The position numbers were made by a program, and so were the translations under genes. This document shows positions 9,418 to 17,930 of a stretch of DNA of 64,000 bases, piece by piece; positions within the stretch are counted from its first letter, which is position 1; every line of letters begins with the position of its first letter. The stretch is taken from positions 3,710-67,709 of the forward strand of contig CAMYAY010000005.1 in assembly GCA_947253945.1 (NCBI GenBank), given 5' to 3'. This DNA is from an uncultured Candidatus Saccharibacteria bacterium. Lineage in GTDB: Bacteria; Patescibacteriota; Saccharimonadia; Saccharimonadales; Saccharimonadaceae. Below the pieces are notes generated by a model that saw nothing but the letters and a program-made list of their open reading frames with translations, did not search any database and was not told where the DNA came from.

Positions 9418-10296
9418 TTACTGCACCACCAAATACAATTCTTTGGTGGTCACGCGCGCCCTAATTTTACCAACTTGATATCGCTTACTAGGCTGCGCCG
9501 TTCGCGCAAACTGAAGTAGTTCCATTAGCTGCGGACGAGTTAATTGCGCCGCCGTTATCTGCCGCAGTACTTCTAACGCCACCACGTCCGACCACATAAT
9601 TAAATCATAGCGCCTTAATACCAAATCATCATCGGAGCGCCGTACAGAACGTTGCACTAAATCTGCCACCAACTGCTCAATCTCCTGCTTCAATTTAACT
9701 TGCCGCCGATAAAGTTTTAGCCAAGCTTGACACTGGTCGACAGTTAGACCAGCTAACCGGTACCGCACGCGATTGCGTAAATAGTGCAGGGAAGTATTAG
9801 TCTGGTCCTCATGCCAAGGCAAATCATGTTCCAGCGCCTCGCAAATTAATTCAAATTTAGGGCAGGAGAGCAGGGGACGCACTGCCCCGCCCAGCGGCGC
9901 AATTCCCCGCCACCCTGTACCACGTATCAAGTTGATGACCATCGTCTCAACTAAATCGTTCAAGTGGTGTGCCGTCACCAGCTCGGCATGTTCTTGAGCG
10001 CAAACCGATCGTAGAAACTGATACCGTCGAGCCCGCGCCTCTGCTTCACTGGTCTGCGGCGTCAAATCTGCCGTCGCTAAATAAAATCTCACTCCATATT
10101 GCTGCGCTAAACGTGCTACAAACTGGGCATCTTTATGCGACGCCTCGCCTCGAATTCCGTGGTCAAAGTGCGCCACGATAAAATCACGCGGCCAAGTTGC
10201 ATCCGGTAAATACTGTCCGCGCCACTTAGCTTGCGCCGCGCGCGCCAACAGTACCACTGAATCAACCCCACCCGACACGGCTAACACGTATTTCAT
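9418..10296 (-). CDS. tilS: tRNA(Ile)-lysidine synthase
   Basis: 292 residues. The PP-loop SGGVDS is at residues 8-13, with HFDHGIRGEAS and TAHHLNDLVET typical of TilS. The protein has the N-terminal catalytic domain and a partial middle region, without the full C-terminal tRNA-binding domains of larger homologues. It turns C34 of tRNA-Ile(CAT) into lysidine; a candidate substrate tRNA is at 53200-53275. TAAAAT at 10303-10308 lies six bases before the start, a leaderless arrangement. Confidence 0.92.
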   Translation of the reverse strand: MKYVLAVSGGVDSVVLLARAAQAKWRGQYLPDATWPRDFIVAHFDHGIRGEASHKDAQFVARLAQQYGVRFYLATADLTPQTSEAEARARRYQFLRSVCAQEHAELVTAHHLNDLVETMVINLIRGTGWRGIAPLGGAVRPLLSCPKFELICEALEHDLPWHEDQTNTSLHYLRNRVRYRLAGLTVDQCQAWLKLYRRQVKLKQEIEQLVADLVQRSVRRSDDDLVLRRYDLIMWSDVVALEVLRQITAAQLTRPQLMELLQFARTAQPSKRYQVGKIRARVTTKELYLVVQ

Positions 10297-10329
10297 ATCT
10301 CTATTTTACCACCCAATTACACAACAGTC

Positions 10330-10358
10330 TTGACAAATTGTCCATTTTTTGCTAGTAT
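10330..10358 (+). promoter_or_regulatory. Promoter before the 66-aa orphan gene
   Basis: TTGACA at 10330-10335, a 17-base spacer and TAGTAT at 10353-10358. This is one of the few canonical two-box promoters in the window. Confidence 0.65.
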
Positions 10359-10393
10359 ATAAACATTAAATTAATAAACAAATAGCGAGAAAT

Positions 10394-10594
10394 ATGAAAT
10401 CAATTAACACCCTACCAACCATCACCCCAAATAATGTTGACGCCAAGACCCGCCGCCGCTTCGGTCGCTTCGTTAGCCGCCAGCTACGACAGCTCGAACA
10501 CGACCCCGCCAATGACGATATCGACCAAATCTACCGCGAAATCAAAGCTGCGCAAACTGTCGCCGTCCGCGCCTTAGCTGCCAGATGCCGCTAA
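10394..10594 (+). CDS. Small basic hypothetical protein (66 aa)
   Basis: 66 residues, rich in Arg and Asp, with a predicted helical middle (RRRFGRFVSRQLRQLEHD). There is no membrane segment or recognised domain. A strong promoter at 10330-10358 and a purine-rich GCGAG before ATG support expression. Its 3' end overlaps the convergent 75-aa gene by four bases. Function unknown. Confidence 0.55.
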   Translation: MKSINTLPTITPNNVDAKTRRRFGRFVSRQLRQLEHDPANDDIDQIYREIKAAQTVAVRALAARCR

Positions 10595-10818
10595 ATCTCA
10601 GTAACATAATCCCGATAAAGAAAACCCCTGGCATTAAACCAAGGGTAATACTGATAGAGGAAGACGTAATTATCGCCAGACACGCCACTATAAAATACTT
10701 CCTTGTCTAGACCGTCCTGCCAAGATGAATTTAACGCAGTTAGCTTATCGTCAATTTCACGACGCAACACATCATAACGCGACGTTCCATGTATTAGTTT
10801 AATACATTTTGTTTGCAT
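10591..10818 (-). CDS. Small hypothetical protein (about 75 aa)
   Basis: The frame is open to 10851, but that upper part overlaps the tRNA promoter on the other strand, so ATG at 10818 is preferred (75 residues). It is Tyr- and Phe-rich at the C-terminus (YVFLYQYYPWFN). No family recognised; whether it is truly coding is uncertain. Confidence 0.4.
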   Translation of the reverse strand: MQTKCIKLIHGTSRYDVLRREIDDKLTALNSSWQDGLDKEVFYSGVSGDNYVFLYQYYPWFNARGFLYRDYVTEI

Positions 10819-10841
10819 TATGACGGGTGGTTTGTTATAAT
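10813..10841 (+). promoter_or_regulatory. Promoter for tRNA-Met
   Basis: TTGCAT at 10813-10818, a 17-base spacer and TATAAT at 10836-10841, 18 bases before the tRNA. Confidence 0.55.
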
Positions 10842-10858
10842 AATTAAGCATGTAAGTT

Positions 10859-10935
10859 GGCTCCGTAGCTCAGCTGGTTAGAGCACGAGACTCATAAGCT
10901 CGGGGTCGCTGGTTCGAGCCCAGCCGGCGCCACCA
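10859..10935 (+). tRNA. tRNA-Met (anticodon CAT), elongator type
   Basis: Anticodon loop CTCATAA, T arm GCTGG-TTCGAGC-CCAGC and encoded CCA. Acceptor strands GGCTCCG/CGGCGCC pair except for a T-C mismatch at the fourth pair, and the last anticodon-stem pair is A-G. Overall similarity to elongator tRNA-Met is greater than to tRNA-Ile(CAT), but the amino acid is inferred. Confidence 0.75.
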
Positions 10936-10946
10936 ATGCATTGCAT

Positions 10947-10974
10947 TTAACAATTTACAACTATATGTTATAAT
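10947..10974 (+). promoter_or_regulatory. Promoter for initiator tRNA
   Basis: TTAACA at 10947-10952, a 16-base spacer and TATAAT at 10969-10974, upstream of the tRNA at 10985. Confidence 0.5.
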
Positions 10975-10984
10975 ATAGTTATAT

Positions 10985-11062
10985 CGCGGGGTGGAGCAGC
11001 CTGGTTAGCTCGCTTGGCTCATAACCAAGAGGTCGTTAGTTCAAATCTGACCCCCGCTACCA
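10985..11062 (+). tRNA. Initiator tRNA-fMet (anticodon CAT)
   Basis: The D region GGAGCAGCCTGG is like that of bacterial initiators, and the first acceptor pair is a C-T mismatch, the hallmark that allows formylation. Anticodon arm CTTGG-CTCATAA-CCAAG, T arm and CCA are normal. The stem carries two G-C pairs next to the loop rather than the usual three. Confidence 0.9.
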
Positions 11063-11073
11063 AGATATTATTA

Positions 11074-11100
11074 CCCCTCTTATCAGAGGGGTTTATTTTT
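11074..11100 (+). terminator. Terminator of initiator tRNA
   Basis: CCCCTCT (11074-11080), loop TATC, AGAGGGG (11085-11091), then a T-rich run. Confidence 0.8.
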
Positions 11101-11130
11101 TATTTTTTATTTTTTATTTTTTTTATTTTT
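11092..11130 (+). repeat. T-rich low-complexity tract
   Basis: Repeated runs of five to eight T residues separated by single A residues, directly after the tRNA terminator hairpin. It reads as an extended terminator tail or a slippage-prone simple repeat. Confidence 0.7.
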
Positions 11131-11142
11131 CGTCTCCAACAA

Positions 11143-11169
11143 AAACACCCCCTATCACAGGGGGTGTTT
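11143..11169. terminator. Bidirectional terminator at end of pilin operon
   Basis: AAACACCCCC (11143-11152) and GGGGGTGTTT (11160-11169) form a 10-bp stem with a seven-base loop; on the minus strand it is followed by further T residues. Confidence 0.8.
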
Positions 11170-11173
11170 AATA

Positions 11174-12592
11174 TTACTCGCCTGACGACTTACAATAAAT
11201 CTCTCCCTTATTGCGCTTAATCACCAAATTCTTACAAATATCGCCCTTGGTTTCAATCGCATACTCTGGCCACCAGTTACCCAGGCCAGTCTTATCCTGA
11301 TTAACCGGCTCAACGCGAGCATGAATACGTACATATGACTCAGCCGACTTACCAGTTACATCAACTGACGGCTGCACACCATCAAACCATAGCGGTTTAT
11401 CGTACTTATCATAAGCCGTAACGCGAAAGTGCGTACTACCGTAAACGGAGTTCACGCGCAAGAACCAATCGTGGCCCGCTTCATCGGTGTCAAACAGCTT
11501 AGCATCACTAAATTGGAACGCTACAGCACAAGCATACGTACCGTTGCCATTACCATCAGGCTTACACACTACACCAGCTAGCGGTGGGTGTTTACTCTTA
11601 TTTGGTTCGGTAGACATCTTGTAGTCTTCAATTTTAAGTGGTCGACCAACAGACTTTAGATCACTATCATCCTCGTGTGGCGTTGGATTTACTACTGTAA
11701 TAGTTTCATCAACATTAACACCAGATACATTTTTACGCTCACCTTCATCTGTTTTTTGGGAAGTTGGACGCAACGTAATTGCTCGGCTATCGTTAAGCAT
11801 GTCATCAAGCTTGATTTTATGTTTAGCTACTGGCACAAACTGTGCACGTAACACCGCCGGGCGCACACCGTCTCTAGTAGCAGCCCACTCGCTCAGTTGT
11901 GGCAAAGTCACATTGCCAAGCGACTGGATTGGCATACCATCGCCTTCAGGCTTATCACTGATATCATGCCACGAAATAATAATTGTCTTAGCTTTAGTGC
12001 GACGACGGTCATCGTTAACTAATCTCAAAGGCACCACTACCGACCGACCGCCCGTACTCATATCAAGCAATGCGCCCTCATAACTTCGTGTTAAAGTATT
12101 AATCTTCAGGCACTGGTAATACTGTAGATTCTCTTTATTCTTATCTATGGCAGAATCAGCCTTTCCACCGGCATAACGCTTACCCACCGGCACCAAGAGA
12201 TTACCGCTATTATCATGTTCAAAATTAAGATTAAAGCCGTCATCAGTACTGTTCATGTCTTCCATTTTATTAAGTAAACCATTACAGTTCTGATCTTTTG
12301 TAGCCATCGTTTTATTCGTAGAGTACATGACATCACACCTTCTATAAGCTACTGACTTTTTATCGATGTGCCCAAAATCATTCATATAACAATACTTCAA
12401 GAATCGCTTCGCGTCTTCAACACCAGACTCAGCTGCCGCGCGAGCATTATAACTCAAAGTATCGTTTTTTGAATTACGCACCGTATTAACCATTACATAC
12501 GACAAACCAATCGCTAGCACCGAAAACACCGCCGTAAAAATGCCCACCATTAGCATTGCTACTTCACCAGATTCTGCCTGACGTTTTATCAT
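11174..12592 (-). CDS. PilX-like type IV pilus minor component
   Basis: 472 residues. The N-terminus has a hydrophobic helix (about residues 10-36) followed by SYNARAAAESGVEDAKR, the AESG-type pattern of PilX/GspK-like proteins, but no clean G-F prepilin cleavage site. The rest is a large extracytoplasmic domain with several Cys residues. It is the last gene of the minor pilin group and overlaps the preceding gene by four bases (ATGA). The role is inferred: a minor pilin or tip component. Confidence 0.65.
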   Translation of the reverse strand: MIKRQAESGEVAMLMVGIFTAVFSVLAIGLSYVMVNTVRNSKNDTLSYNARAAAESGVEDAKRFLKYCYMNDFGHIDKKSVAYRRCDVMYSTNKTMATKDQNCNGLLNKMEDMNSTDDGFNLNFEHDNSGNLLVPVGKRYAGGKADSAIDKNKENLQYYQCLKINTLTRSYEGALLDMSTGGRSVVVPLRLVNDDRRRTKAKTIIISWHDISDKPEGDGMPIQSLGNVTLPQLSEWAATRDGVRPAVLRAQFVPVAKHKIKLDDMLNDSRAITLRPTSQKTDEGERKNVSGVNVDETITVVNPTPHEDDSDLKSVGRPLKIEDYKMSTEPNKSKHPPLAGVVCKPDGNGNGTYACAVAFQFSDAKLFDTDEAGHDWFLRVNSVYGSTHFRVTAYDKYDKPLWFDGVQPSVDVTGKSAESYVRIHARVEPVNQDKTGLGNWWPEYAIETKGDICKNLVIKRNKGEIYCKSSGE

Positions 12593-13470
12593 CGAATCAC
12601 CCCCTTCTCGTATACTATTATATCAAGCACAGTATTAGCGCAAAATTGTCCTTTATTTGGCTTAAATCCATCATTTTCATCCCTAATGCCGTTATGATTC
12701 TTGTCAACCCAGTCACCACACTGCCAACTACTACCTTCTAGCTTCTTGCTGTCATCTTCATTATCGCGTAGCACAGTCCACTTTGAAGCACCATTATCAT
12801 ATTTTACTAGTGTTGGTGCATTAGCCCCTTCCGTCGAAATCATCCCTTTGATACTCAAAATTGGCACTATACGCTCCAACTCCGACAATGTTTTGCCACC
12901 CGTATTACGATACTCACCCTGCGTTACCTTCATTGATTGCAATGCTACTCCCGTACTTAATAAAACCTGGACATTGGTATCGTCAATTTTTGGTTGTAAA
13001 AGCTCTTCAGGCTTTATTTTCTTACTAAATTTCTTTACGCCAAACGGCAAGCAATATTTTTTAGTTAAGTCTAAAATCCGCACCAATTTCAATGGCACAC
13101 CGGGCGCATCGCTAAAATGATTCAGCAATGATTTATAGCCAGCTACACTACTGCCAGCCTCGCGTAATTGAGATTCCGTATTCCACAAATAACTTACGCC
13201 ATTACTGCACAACCGATGCGTACCATTATCATCCGACAAGACAATCGACCGACCAGCAAATCGCACCGAATCAGAAATATCAAGACGCATTTGGCGCACT
13301 GCTTGGTCAACTTTACCCAACCAAATACCTTTATTATAAGTACCAAATAACGCCATTAAAGAAGCAGTTAAGAAAATAATGGTAAAAGCAATAAACAACA
13401 AAGACATCGAAACTTCAATTATCGTAAAACCCGATTCGGATTCATGCCGTGTATCACGAAATATCATCAT
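12589..13470 (-). CDS. Prepilin-like minor pilin (PilW-like position)
   Basis: 293 residues with a class III leader ending SESG, then FTIIEVSMSLLFIAFTI: cleavage after Gly and Glu at mature position 5. The C-terminal domain contains an acidic calcium-loop-like stretch (VDKNHNGIRDENDG). It overlaps both neighbours by four bases, so translation is coupled. Confidence 0.8.
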   Translation of the reverse strand: MMIFRDTRHESESGFTIIEVSMSLLFIAFTIIFLTASLMALFGTYNKGIWLGKVDQAVRQMRLDISDSVRFAGRSIVLSDDNGTHRLCSNGVSYLWNTESQLREAGSSVAGYKSLLNHFSDAPGVPLKLVRILDLTKKYCLPFGVKKFSKKIKPEELLQPKIDDTNVQVLLSTGVALQSMKVTQGEYRNTGGKTLSELERIVPILSIKGMISTEGANAPTLVKYDNGASKWTVLRDNEDDSKKLEGSSWQCGDWVDKNHNGIRDENDGFKPNKGQFCANTVLDIIVYEKGVIR

Positions 13471-14198
13471 CTTAACTCATCCCCCATCACGCTAAACCGT
13501 TTAATCACCTTAATCCGACCTTCACCAGGCTTGCGTGAACCAAGTGGCGTCCAACAAGCACGCACAATGGCCTCGATATAATAGCCGTCTCGTTCACTTT
13601 TAGTAGCCTTACTCTTAACAATATCTACCCAAAGGCCATGGCCTGGTATTGGCGCCGTACTAATTTGCTGCTTTAAGCCATCAACACCACTCTTGTCAAA
13701 TGAAACACTGCTATATTTTTGAAAATACCTGCTATCACCACTGCTAATCTTCCAGGCGTTAAGCACTTCGCTATGGTGGCTATCACCCGGGTTATTTGAA
13801 TTCCACAGACGCACAAATCTATCGTCCTCCGGGTTGTAATCATATGTCAACCAAATACTACTATACACCGAGCCTCCAGCAGTCGAAGTGTGCATCGTAC
13901 AGTCACTATGATAAATTTCATCCACCAATTTGCTATCCTTGGCTGGATCTGCCAACTTAGCCAAGTCCATAACTTTTTTCCACTCATCACTACTAGGCTT
14001 ACGATCACGTAAATACTCAATCAATTCTAATTGCGAGTTAATGCTAGCACGCACTGCAGTACGTTCAGCGGCGTCCATAATCGTAGCTAGACTACGGTTA
14101 GTCACCATGAACACCGTTGTCACCACTAGCCCCATCATTGCAATTGCAATCGCCACTTCAACTAGCGTATCACCGCTTTGGTTTCGCTGCTTCATCAC
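13467..14198 (-). CDS. Prepilin-like minor pilin (PilV-like position)
   Basis: 243 residues. The leader RNQSG is followed by DTLVEVAIAIAMMGLVVTTV, a type IV pilin hydrophobic helix with Asp rather than Phe after the cleavage Gly but Glu kept at mature position 5. The extracytoplasmic domain has a possible Cys pair. It overlaps its upstream neighbour by 29 bases. Confidence 0.78.
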   Translation of the reverse strand: MMKQRNQSGDTLVEVAIAIAMMGLVVTTVFMVTNRSLATIMDAAERTAVRASINSQLELIEYLRDRKPSSDEWKKVMDLAKLADPAKDSKLVDEIYHSDCTMHTSTAGGSVYSSIWLTYDYNPEDDRFVRLWNSNNPGDSHHSEVLNAWKISSGDSRYFQKYSSVSFDKSGVDGLKQQISTAPIPGHGLWVDIVKSKATKSERDGYYIEAIVRACWTPLGSRKPGEGRIKVIKRFSVMGDELR

Positions 14199-15123
14199 AT
14201 ACTCCGATTAAATTATCTTTATCAGCCGTATTCTTTAAATCAAATCTAAATGGCGCCGGAGCACTCGATTTAATACCAGACGAAGTGCCCTGAGTTGGTA
14301 TACAATATGCCACACTGTACTTGTCGTTATAAGAACCTAGCGTCTTCGTCAACTTTCCCTTGTTGACGTATAATACCACCCCAACAATATTATTCAATGT
14401 ATCAATACTATCTTTTAGACGAGTTGCGGTATCCCCCTTAAATCTAAGGGTTCGCACTTCATCGCCACTAGCCGCATCAATCACAACATTACTATAAGTC
14501 ATTATTGCGCCACCAATCGGATTGTGTAAAATAGCCACTGCAACATTGTCATTAATTGGTTCAGGATTGCCATTACGAACCGCATTCCACGCGCCAACCA
14601 AAATATTGTCTCCACCATAGCTACGCGTTAGAGACCTACTTCCGGCGTCTAACTCTGAATCATTGGCTGGCAATACCTTTAGCCAATTATTCTTTGAAGC
14701 GGTGTAGATAATGTTAGCAGCAGAATCCTTAATGCCATCAGGATTGTCCCACATTCGCCCCTCAGGCTTACTTCTATCAGGGGTAGCAACAATATAGCTC
14801 ACCACCATTTTATCCTTCTGAAACTCAACTAGCCGACCAACAATATAGCATTTACTATTACCAGCAGTAACATCAGTATCGTCCATATCACTTCGGCACT
14901 CCCTTAATCGCGCCGATATTTTACTGCCGCTAATTCGATTATTGATCCCAAATCGCACGTCGTTATATTGACGCTCCAAAAAAGTCTTCGTAGCATTAAT
15001 CGAGTCATTGAAGTGTTGCCGGGTACTCATACCATACAGGCTAGCCGCCATAAATAGCATTGACCCCGAAATTGCCAAGGCCAAGCCAACTTCCATTATT
15101 GTGTATCCGCTCTCTCGCTTCAT
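14170..15123 (-). CDS. Prepilin-like minor pilin
   Basis: 317 residues. MKRESG is followed by YTIMEVGLALAISGSMLFMAASLYG, a class III prepilin leader with Glu at mature position 5. It is first of the four minor pilin genes. TATAAT (15134-15139) lies ten bases before the start with a purine-rich AGGTAGGT between, so this gene probably has its own short-leader promoter. Confidence 0.78.
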   Translation of the reverse strand: MKRESGYTIMEVGLALAISGSMLFMAASLYGMSTRQHFNDSINATKTFLERQYNDVRFGINNRISGSKISARLRECRSDMDDTDVTAGNSKCYIVGRLVEFQKDKMVVSYIVATPDRSKPEGRMWDNPDGIKDSAANIIYTASKNNWLKVLPANDSELDAGSRSLTRSYGGDNILVGAWNAVRNGNPEPINDNVAVAILHNPIGGAIMTYSNVVIDAASGDEVRTLRFKGDTATRLKDSIDTLNNIVGVVLYVNKGKLTKTLGSYNDKYSVAYCIPTQGTSSGIKSSAPAPFRFDLKNTADKDNLIGVCDEAAKPKR

Positions 15124-15163
15124 ACCTACCTAAATTATAGCACAAGCTAAATAAATTGATAAA

Positions 15164-16030
15164 CTACAAAACCACCGACATTAAGCTAAATACTCGGTTT
15201 ACCACCCCTACGGTTAAATACATTGTCAAAACTATCAATATCGTAGCCAAAATTAGACACTGTCCAAATGGCACTTGACTCGCCAAATTTAATTTGCGTC
15301 TAGCTAAGCGCGGTAGGGCCATTACACTACATAGTATATTAGCAATAAAAAGTGTAATTAGCGCATATTGCCAGCTACCCACTAACAAACTAAGTACCAC
15401 GCAAAGTTTAACGTCACCCAGGCCAATTAATTTGCCCTTGCTAAGAAGCCACAGTAAACCATAAAGTCCGGATAGAGGTATTAAAGCTAATGTGGCCTCT
15501 TGCCACCAATTAGCATGCAATGTAACGCCAGTAATATTATTTAAAAATACCACATAAATTATTGCCCCGATAATCGCCGGGTAGACAATCACATTTGGTA
15601 ATATATGATATAGTGCATCGTACACCGCCAAAATAACCAACAAGGTCAATACTACTAGCCATATTAGCAGAACTACCGTCTTGCCTAGCTCCATAAAGAT
15701 AATTAGGTGCAGCGGCGTAGTCTCGAGCAATGGTGCTAGACCTATAGCAGACAAGACAAACAATGTCGCCGTAGCTACTTCAAGAATTAGGGGTAGGTAG
15801 CCAATTGGTTTTTTACAATAGCGACATTTGCCTCGCAAACAAACCCAAGATAAAATTGGGATTAAATCTAATGGCTTCAGCTGGTGGTGGCAATTATCGC
15901 ACTCGCTCCGACCCTTTACCCAGTCGCGTTTAGTGTGTAAGCGGTCAACCGTACAAGCTGCAAACGACCCTGCACAAGTACCAATGATAAACAGCACTAC
16001 CCAGCTCAAAATACCAATCGCCATATCCAT
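15164..16030 (-). CDS. pilD: Prepilin leader peptidase / N-methyltransferase
   Basis: 288 residues, A24 family. The N-terminal zinc-type cysteine cluster is C44, C47, C69, C72 (CDNC and CRYC). The catalytic Asp residues lie in VYDALYHILPN and the GLGDVKL motif, with about eight membrane segments. It cleaves and methylates the pilins encoded beside it. TATAAT at 16037-16042 is exactly six bases before ATG, a leaderless start. Confidence 0.93.
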   Translation of the reverse strand: MDMAIGILSWVVLFIIGTCAGSFAACTVDRLHTKRDWVKGRSECDNCHHQLKPLDLIPILSWVCLRGKCRYCKKPIGYLPLILEVATATLFVLSAIGLAPLLETTPLHLIIFMELGKTVVLLIWLVVLTLLVILAVYDALYHILPNVIVYPAIIGAIIYVVFLNNITGVTLHANWWQEATLALIPLSGLYGLLWLLSKGKLIGLGDVKLCVVLSLLVGSWQYALITLFIANILCSVMALPRLARRKLNLASQVPFGQCLILATILIVLTMYLTVGVVNRVFSLMSVVL

Positions 16031-16053
16031 ATTGATATTATAGCATAACCAAT

Positions 16054-16082
16054 AAAAATACGGGCATATAGCCCGTATTTTT
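16054..16082 (-). terminator. Terminator of pilA
   Basis: A 12-bp stem AAAAATACGGGC/GCCCGTATTTTT with a five-base loop lies just after the pilin stop. It separates abundant pilA transcription from pilD. Confidence 0.85.
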
Positions 16083-16097
16083 ACAACTACACTTTAA

Positions 16098-16649
16098 CTA
16101 GTTAGCGCTAGCGCAAAGCTGGTCAAAGCCTTTAGCTGTTTCGTTAAAGATAATTACTGAGGCTTGGCGCGTAGAACCAGGTACCGGTTTCTTATGGCTA
16201 TCGTCACAAACGGTTTGTGGAACTACATACATAGTCTTGCGCAACTTCTGCTTCTCGTTAGCATCAGTAGGATTGAGATTCGTTGGGAGACCCTCCGCAG
16301 TTGACGACCCGCTCTTAAGAGCTGCAATCTCGATTGATTCAGTGTTATTAGACAACGTATCAATATATTTGCCAAAGTTCTGGCCGACACCGTTGTTATT
16401 CTTATATGCCACATGGCCATCCTCATAGGCATTGACATCACCCTTTTGTGCTACTGAGCTAGCTGGGTTGTTGGCGATATAACTAGTAATAGCCTCAATC
16501 ACCTGCGCCTGGTCACGCTTACGGGCGTCATTACGCTGGTTACGCTGCAAGGCAGGAACTGCCAAGAACACCACCAAGAAGATCAATGCACCGACAGCGA
16601 GCACAAGTGCAACTTCGATAATCGTAAAGCCCTTTTGACTTTTCTTCAT
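16098..16649 (-). CDS. pilA: Major type IV pilin candidate
   Basis: 183 residues. The leader MKKSQKG is followed by FTIIEVALVLAVGALIFLVV, a textbook class III signal with Glu at mature position 5. The C-terminal part has a single Cys pair (VCDDS and LCAS) that could form the D-region disulfide. It has its own strong promoter and terminator inside the pilus locus, which suggests the major subunit (inference). Confidence 0.85.
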   Translation of the reverse strand: MKKSQKGFTIIEVALVLAVGALIFLVVFLAVPALQRNQRNDARKRDQAQVIEAITSYIANNPASSVAQKGDVNAYEDGHVAYKNNNGVGQNFGKYIDTLSNNTESIEIAALKSGSSTAEGLPTNLNPTDANEKQKLRKTMYVVPQTVCDDSHKKPVPGSTRQASVIIFNETAKGFDQLCASAN

Positions 16650-16689
16650 TTATCCTAATTACCTTTCTGTTATTTAACTTACATTTAAA

Positions 16690-16717
16690 ATTATAGCACA
16701 ACCATTTTGGTTTACAA
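16690..16717 (-). promoter_or_regulatory. pilA promoter
   Basis: Reading the minus strand: TTGTAA (16712-16717), a 16-base spacer and TATAAT (16690-16695), then a leader of about 35 bases with a purine-rich site before ATG at 16649. Confidence 0.65.
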
Positions 16718-16721
16718 GGGT

Positions 16722-17930
16722 CTAGTGCTGCAAACCAGTCGACAGCTGGTAAATTGGTAGCAAAACGGCAGCCACGATAAAGCCAATCATTAAGGCCATT
16801 ACCACCATCAATACTGGTTCAATTAAAGTTGAAATTGACTTAATAGTGTTGTCTACCTCCTTATCATAATAGTCCGCTACCTTGCCTAGCATTGTATCAA
16901 TACTACCAGCATTCTCACCGATTCTAATCATCTCAGGCACAAATGGCAGAATATAATCACGCCCCGACAAAGCTTCTGAAGTCGATTTACCATTCTTTAC
17001 TGGCCCCATTGCCGCTGCAATATCATCATGTACTAGCACATTGTTAACGGAGTCAGCCGAAATTCGCAATGATTCCAAAATTGACACACCAGCCTGCACC
17101 AGCGTCTGCATCGTACGCGAGAATCGCGCCATGTATAGCTTGCGGATCAAGTCCTTAAATAACGGTGCGTTCAACTTTAAAGCATCAATCGTCTTACGGC
17201 CACCAGTTGTTCGCTTCCAACGACCAAAGAAGAAGATAAAGACACCAATTGCAAGTAATGTAATATACCAATAATGCATCAAAAAGCCCGCCACAGACTG
17301 CAAAATTTGCGTCTGAACCGGCAACGTCTTGTGCATGTCATCGTACAAGTGCTTCACTTGCGGCACCAATGTCACCAACATATAAATCACCACGCCGACA
17401 ATCACAGTTAACACAATTGCCGGATAAACCATAGCGCCCTTAATCTTACTCAACATATCAGCATCGTGCTCCAACTGATCAGCTAGACGCTGCAACGAAG
17501 TATCAAGTTTACCTGAAGTTTCACCAGCGCGCACAATGGCAATATAAAACTGGCTAAAAACATCTGGATACTTTGCTAACGCATCAGAAAAAGCGCCACC
17601 GCCATTCACCTGCGACAGCACATCGCTCATGATATTCTTTAAGGCGCGCGATTGCGACTGCTCGGCGACTGTCGCCAACGCCTGTGACAGAGGTAGCCCA
17701 GCATTCAGCATCGTCGACATCTGGCGCGTCATAATCACCAAATCCTTACTGGTAACACGATTAAATTTATCTAGTAACTTTGAATTGTTATTAGCTGCCT
17801 TAATTTCGATTGGCACAATGTTTTGCGCCATCAAAAGCCTAGCAGCGGCATTCTCACTATCGGCTTGAATAGTTGAATGGATAAGCTTGCCGCTCTTTGT
17901 GTCGCGTGCCTTGTAACTAAATGTTGCCAT
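16722..17930 (-). CDS. pilC: Type IV pilus inner-membrane platform protein PilC (GspF family)
   Basis: 402 residues. An N-terminal FSYKARD segment, two GspF repeats with ARAGETSGKLD and IRIGENAGSIDTML, and three membrane helices. It anchors the PilB/PilT motors. Its start overlaps the pilT stop by one base. Confidence 0.94.
   Translation of the reverse strand: MATFSYKARDTKSGKLIHSTIQADSENAAARLLMAQNIVPIEIKAANNNSKLLDKFNRVTSKDLVIMTRQMSTMLNAGLPLSQALATVAEQSQSRALKNIMSDVLSQVNGGGAFSDALAKYPDVFSQFYIAIVRAGETSGKLDTSLQRLADQLEHDADMLSKIKGAMVYPAIVLTVIVGVVIYMLVTLVPQVKHLYDDMHKTLPVQTQILQSVAGFLMHYWYITLLAIGVFIFFFGRWKRTTGGRKTIDALKLNAPLFKDLIRKLYMARFSRTMQTLVQAGVSILESLRISADSVNNVLVHDDIAAAMGPVKNGKSTSEALSGRDYILPFVPEMIRIGENAGSIDTMLGKVADYYDKEVDNTIKSISTLIEPVLMVVMALMIGFIVAAVLLPIYQLSTGLQH

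Noticed and set aside
12600..15100. Several plus-strand open frames within the pilin operon
   Set aside because: All lie antisense to well-supported pilin genes and lack ribosome sites or recognisable domains.
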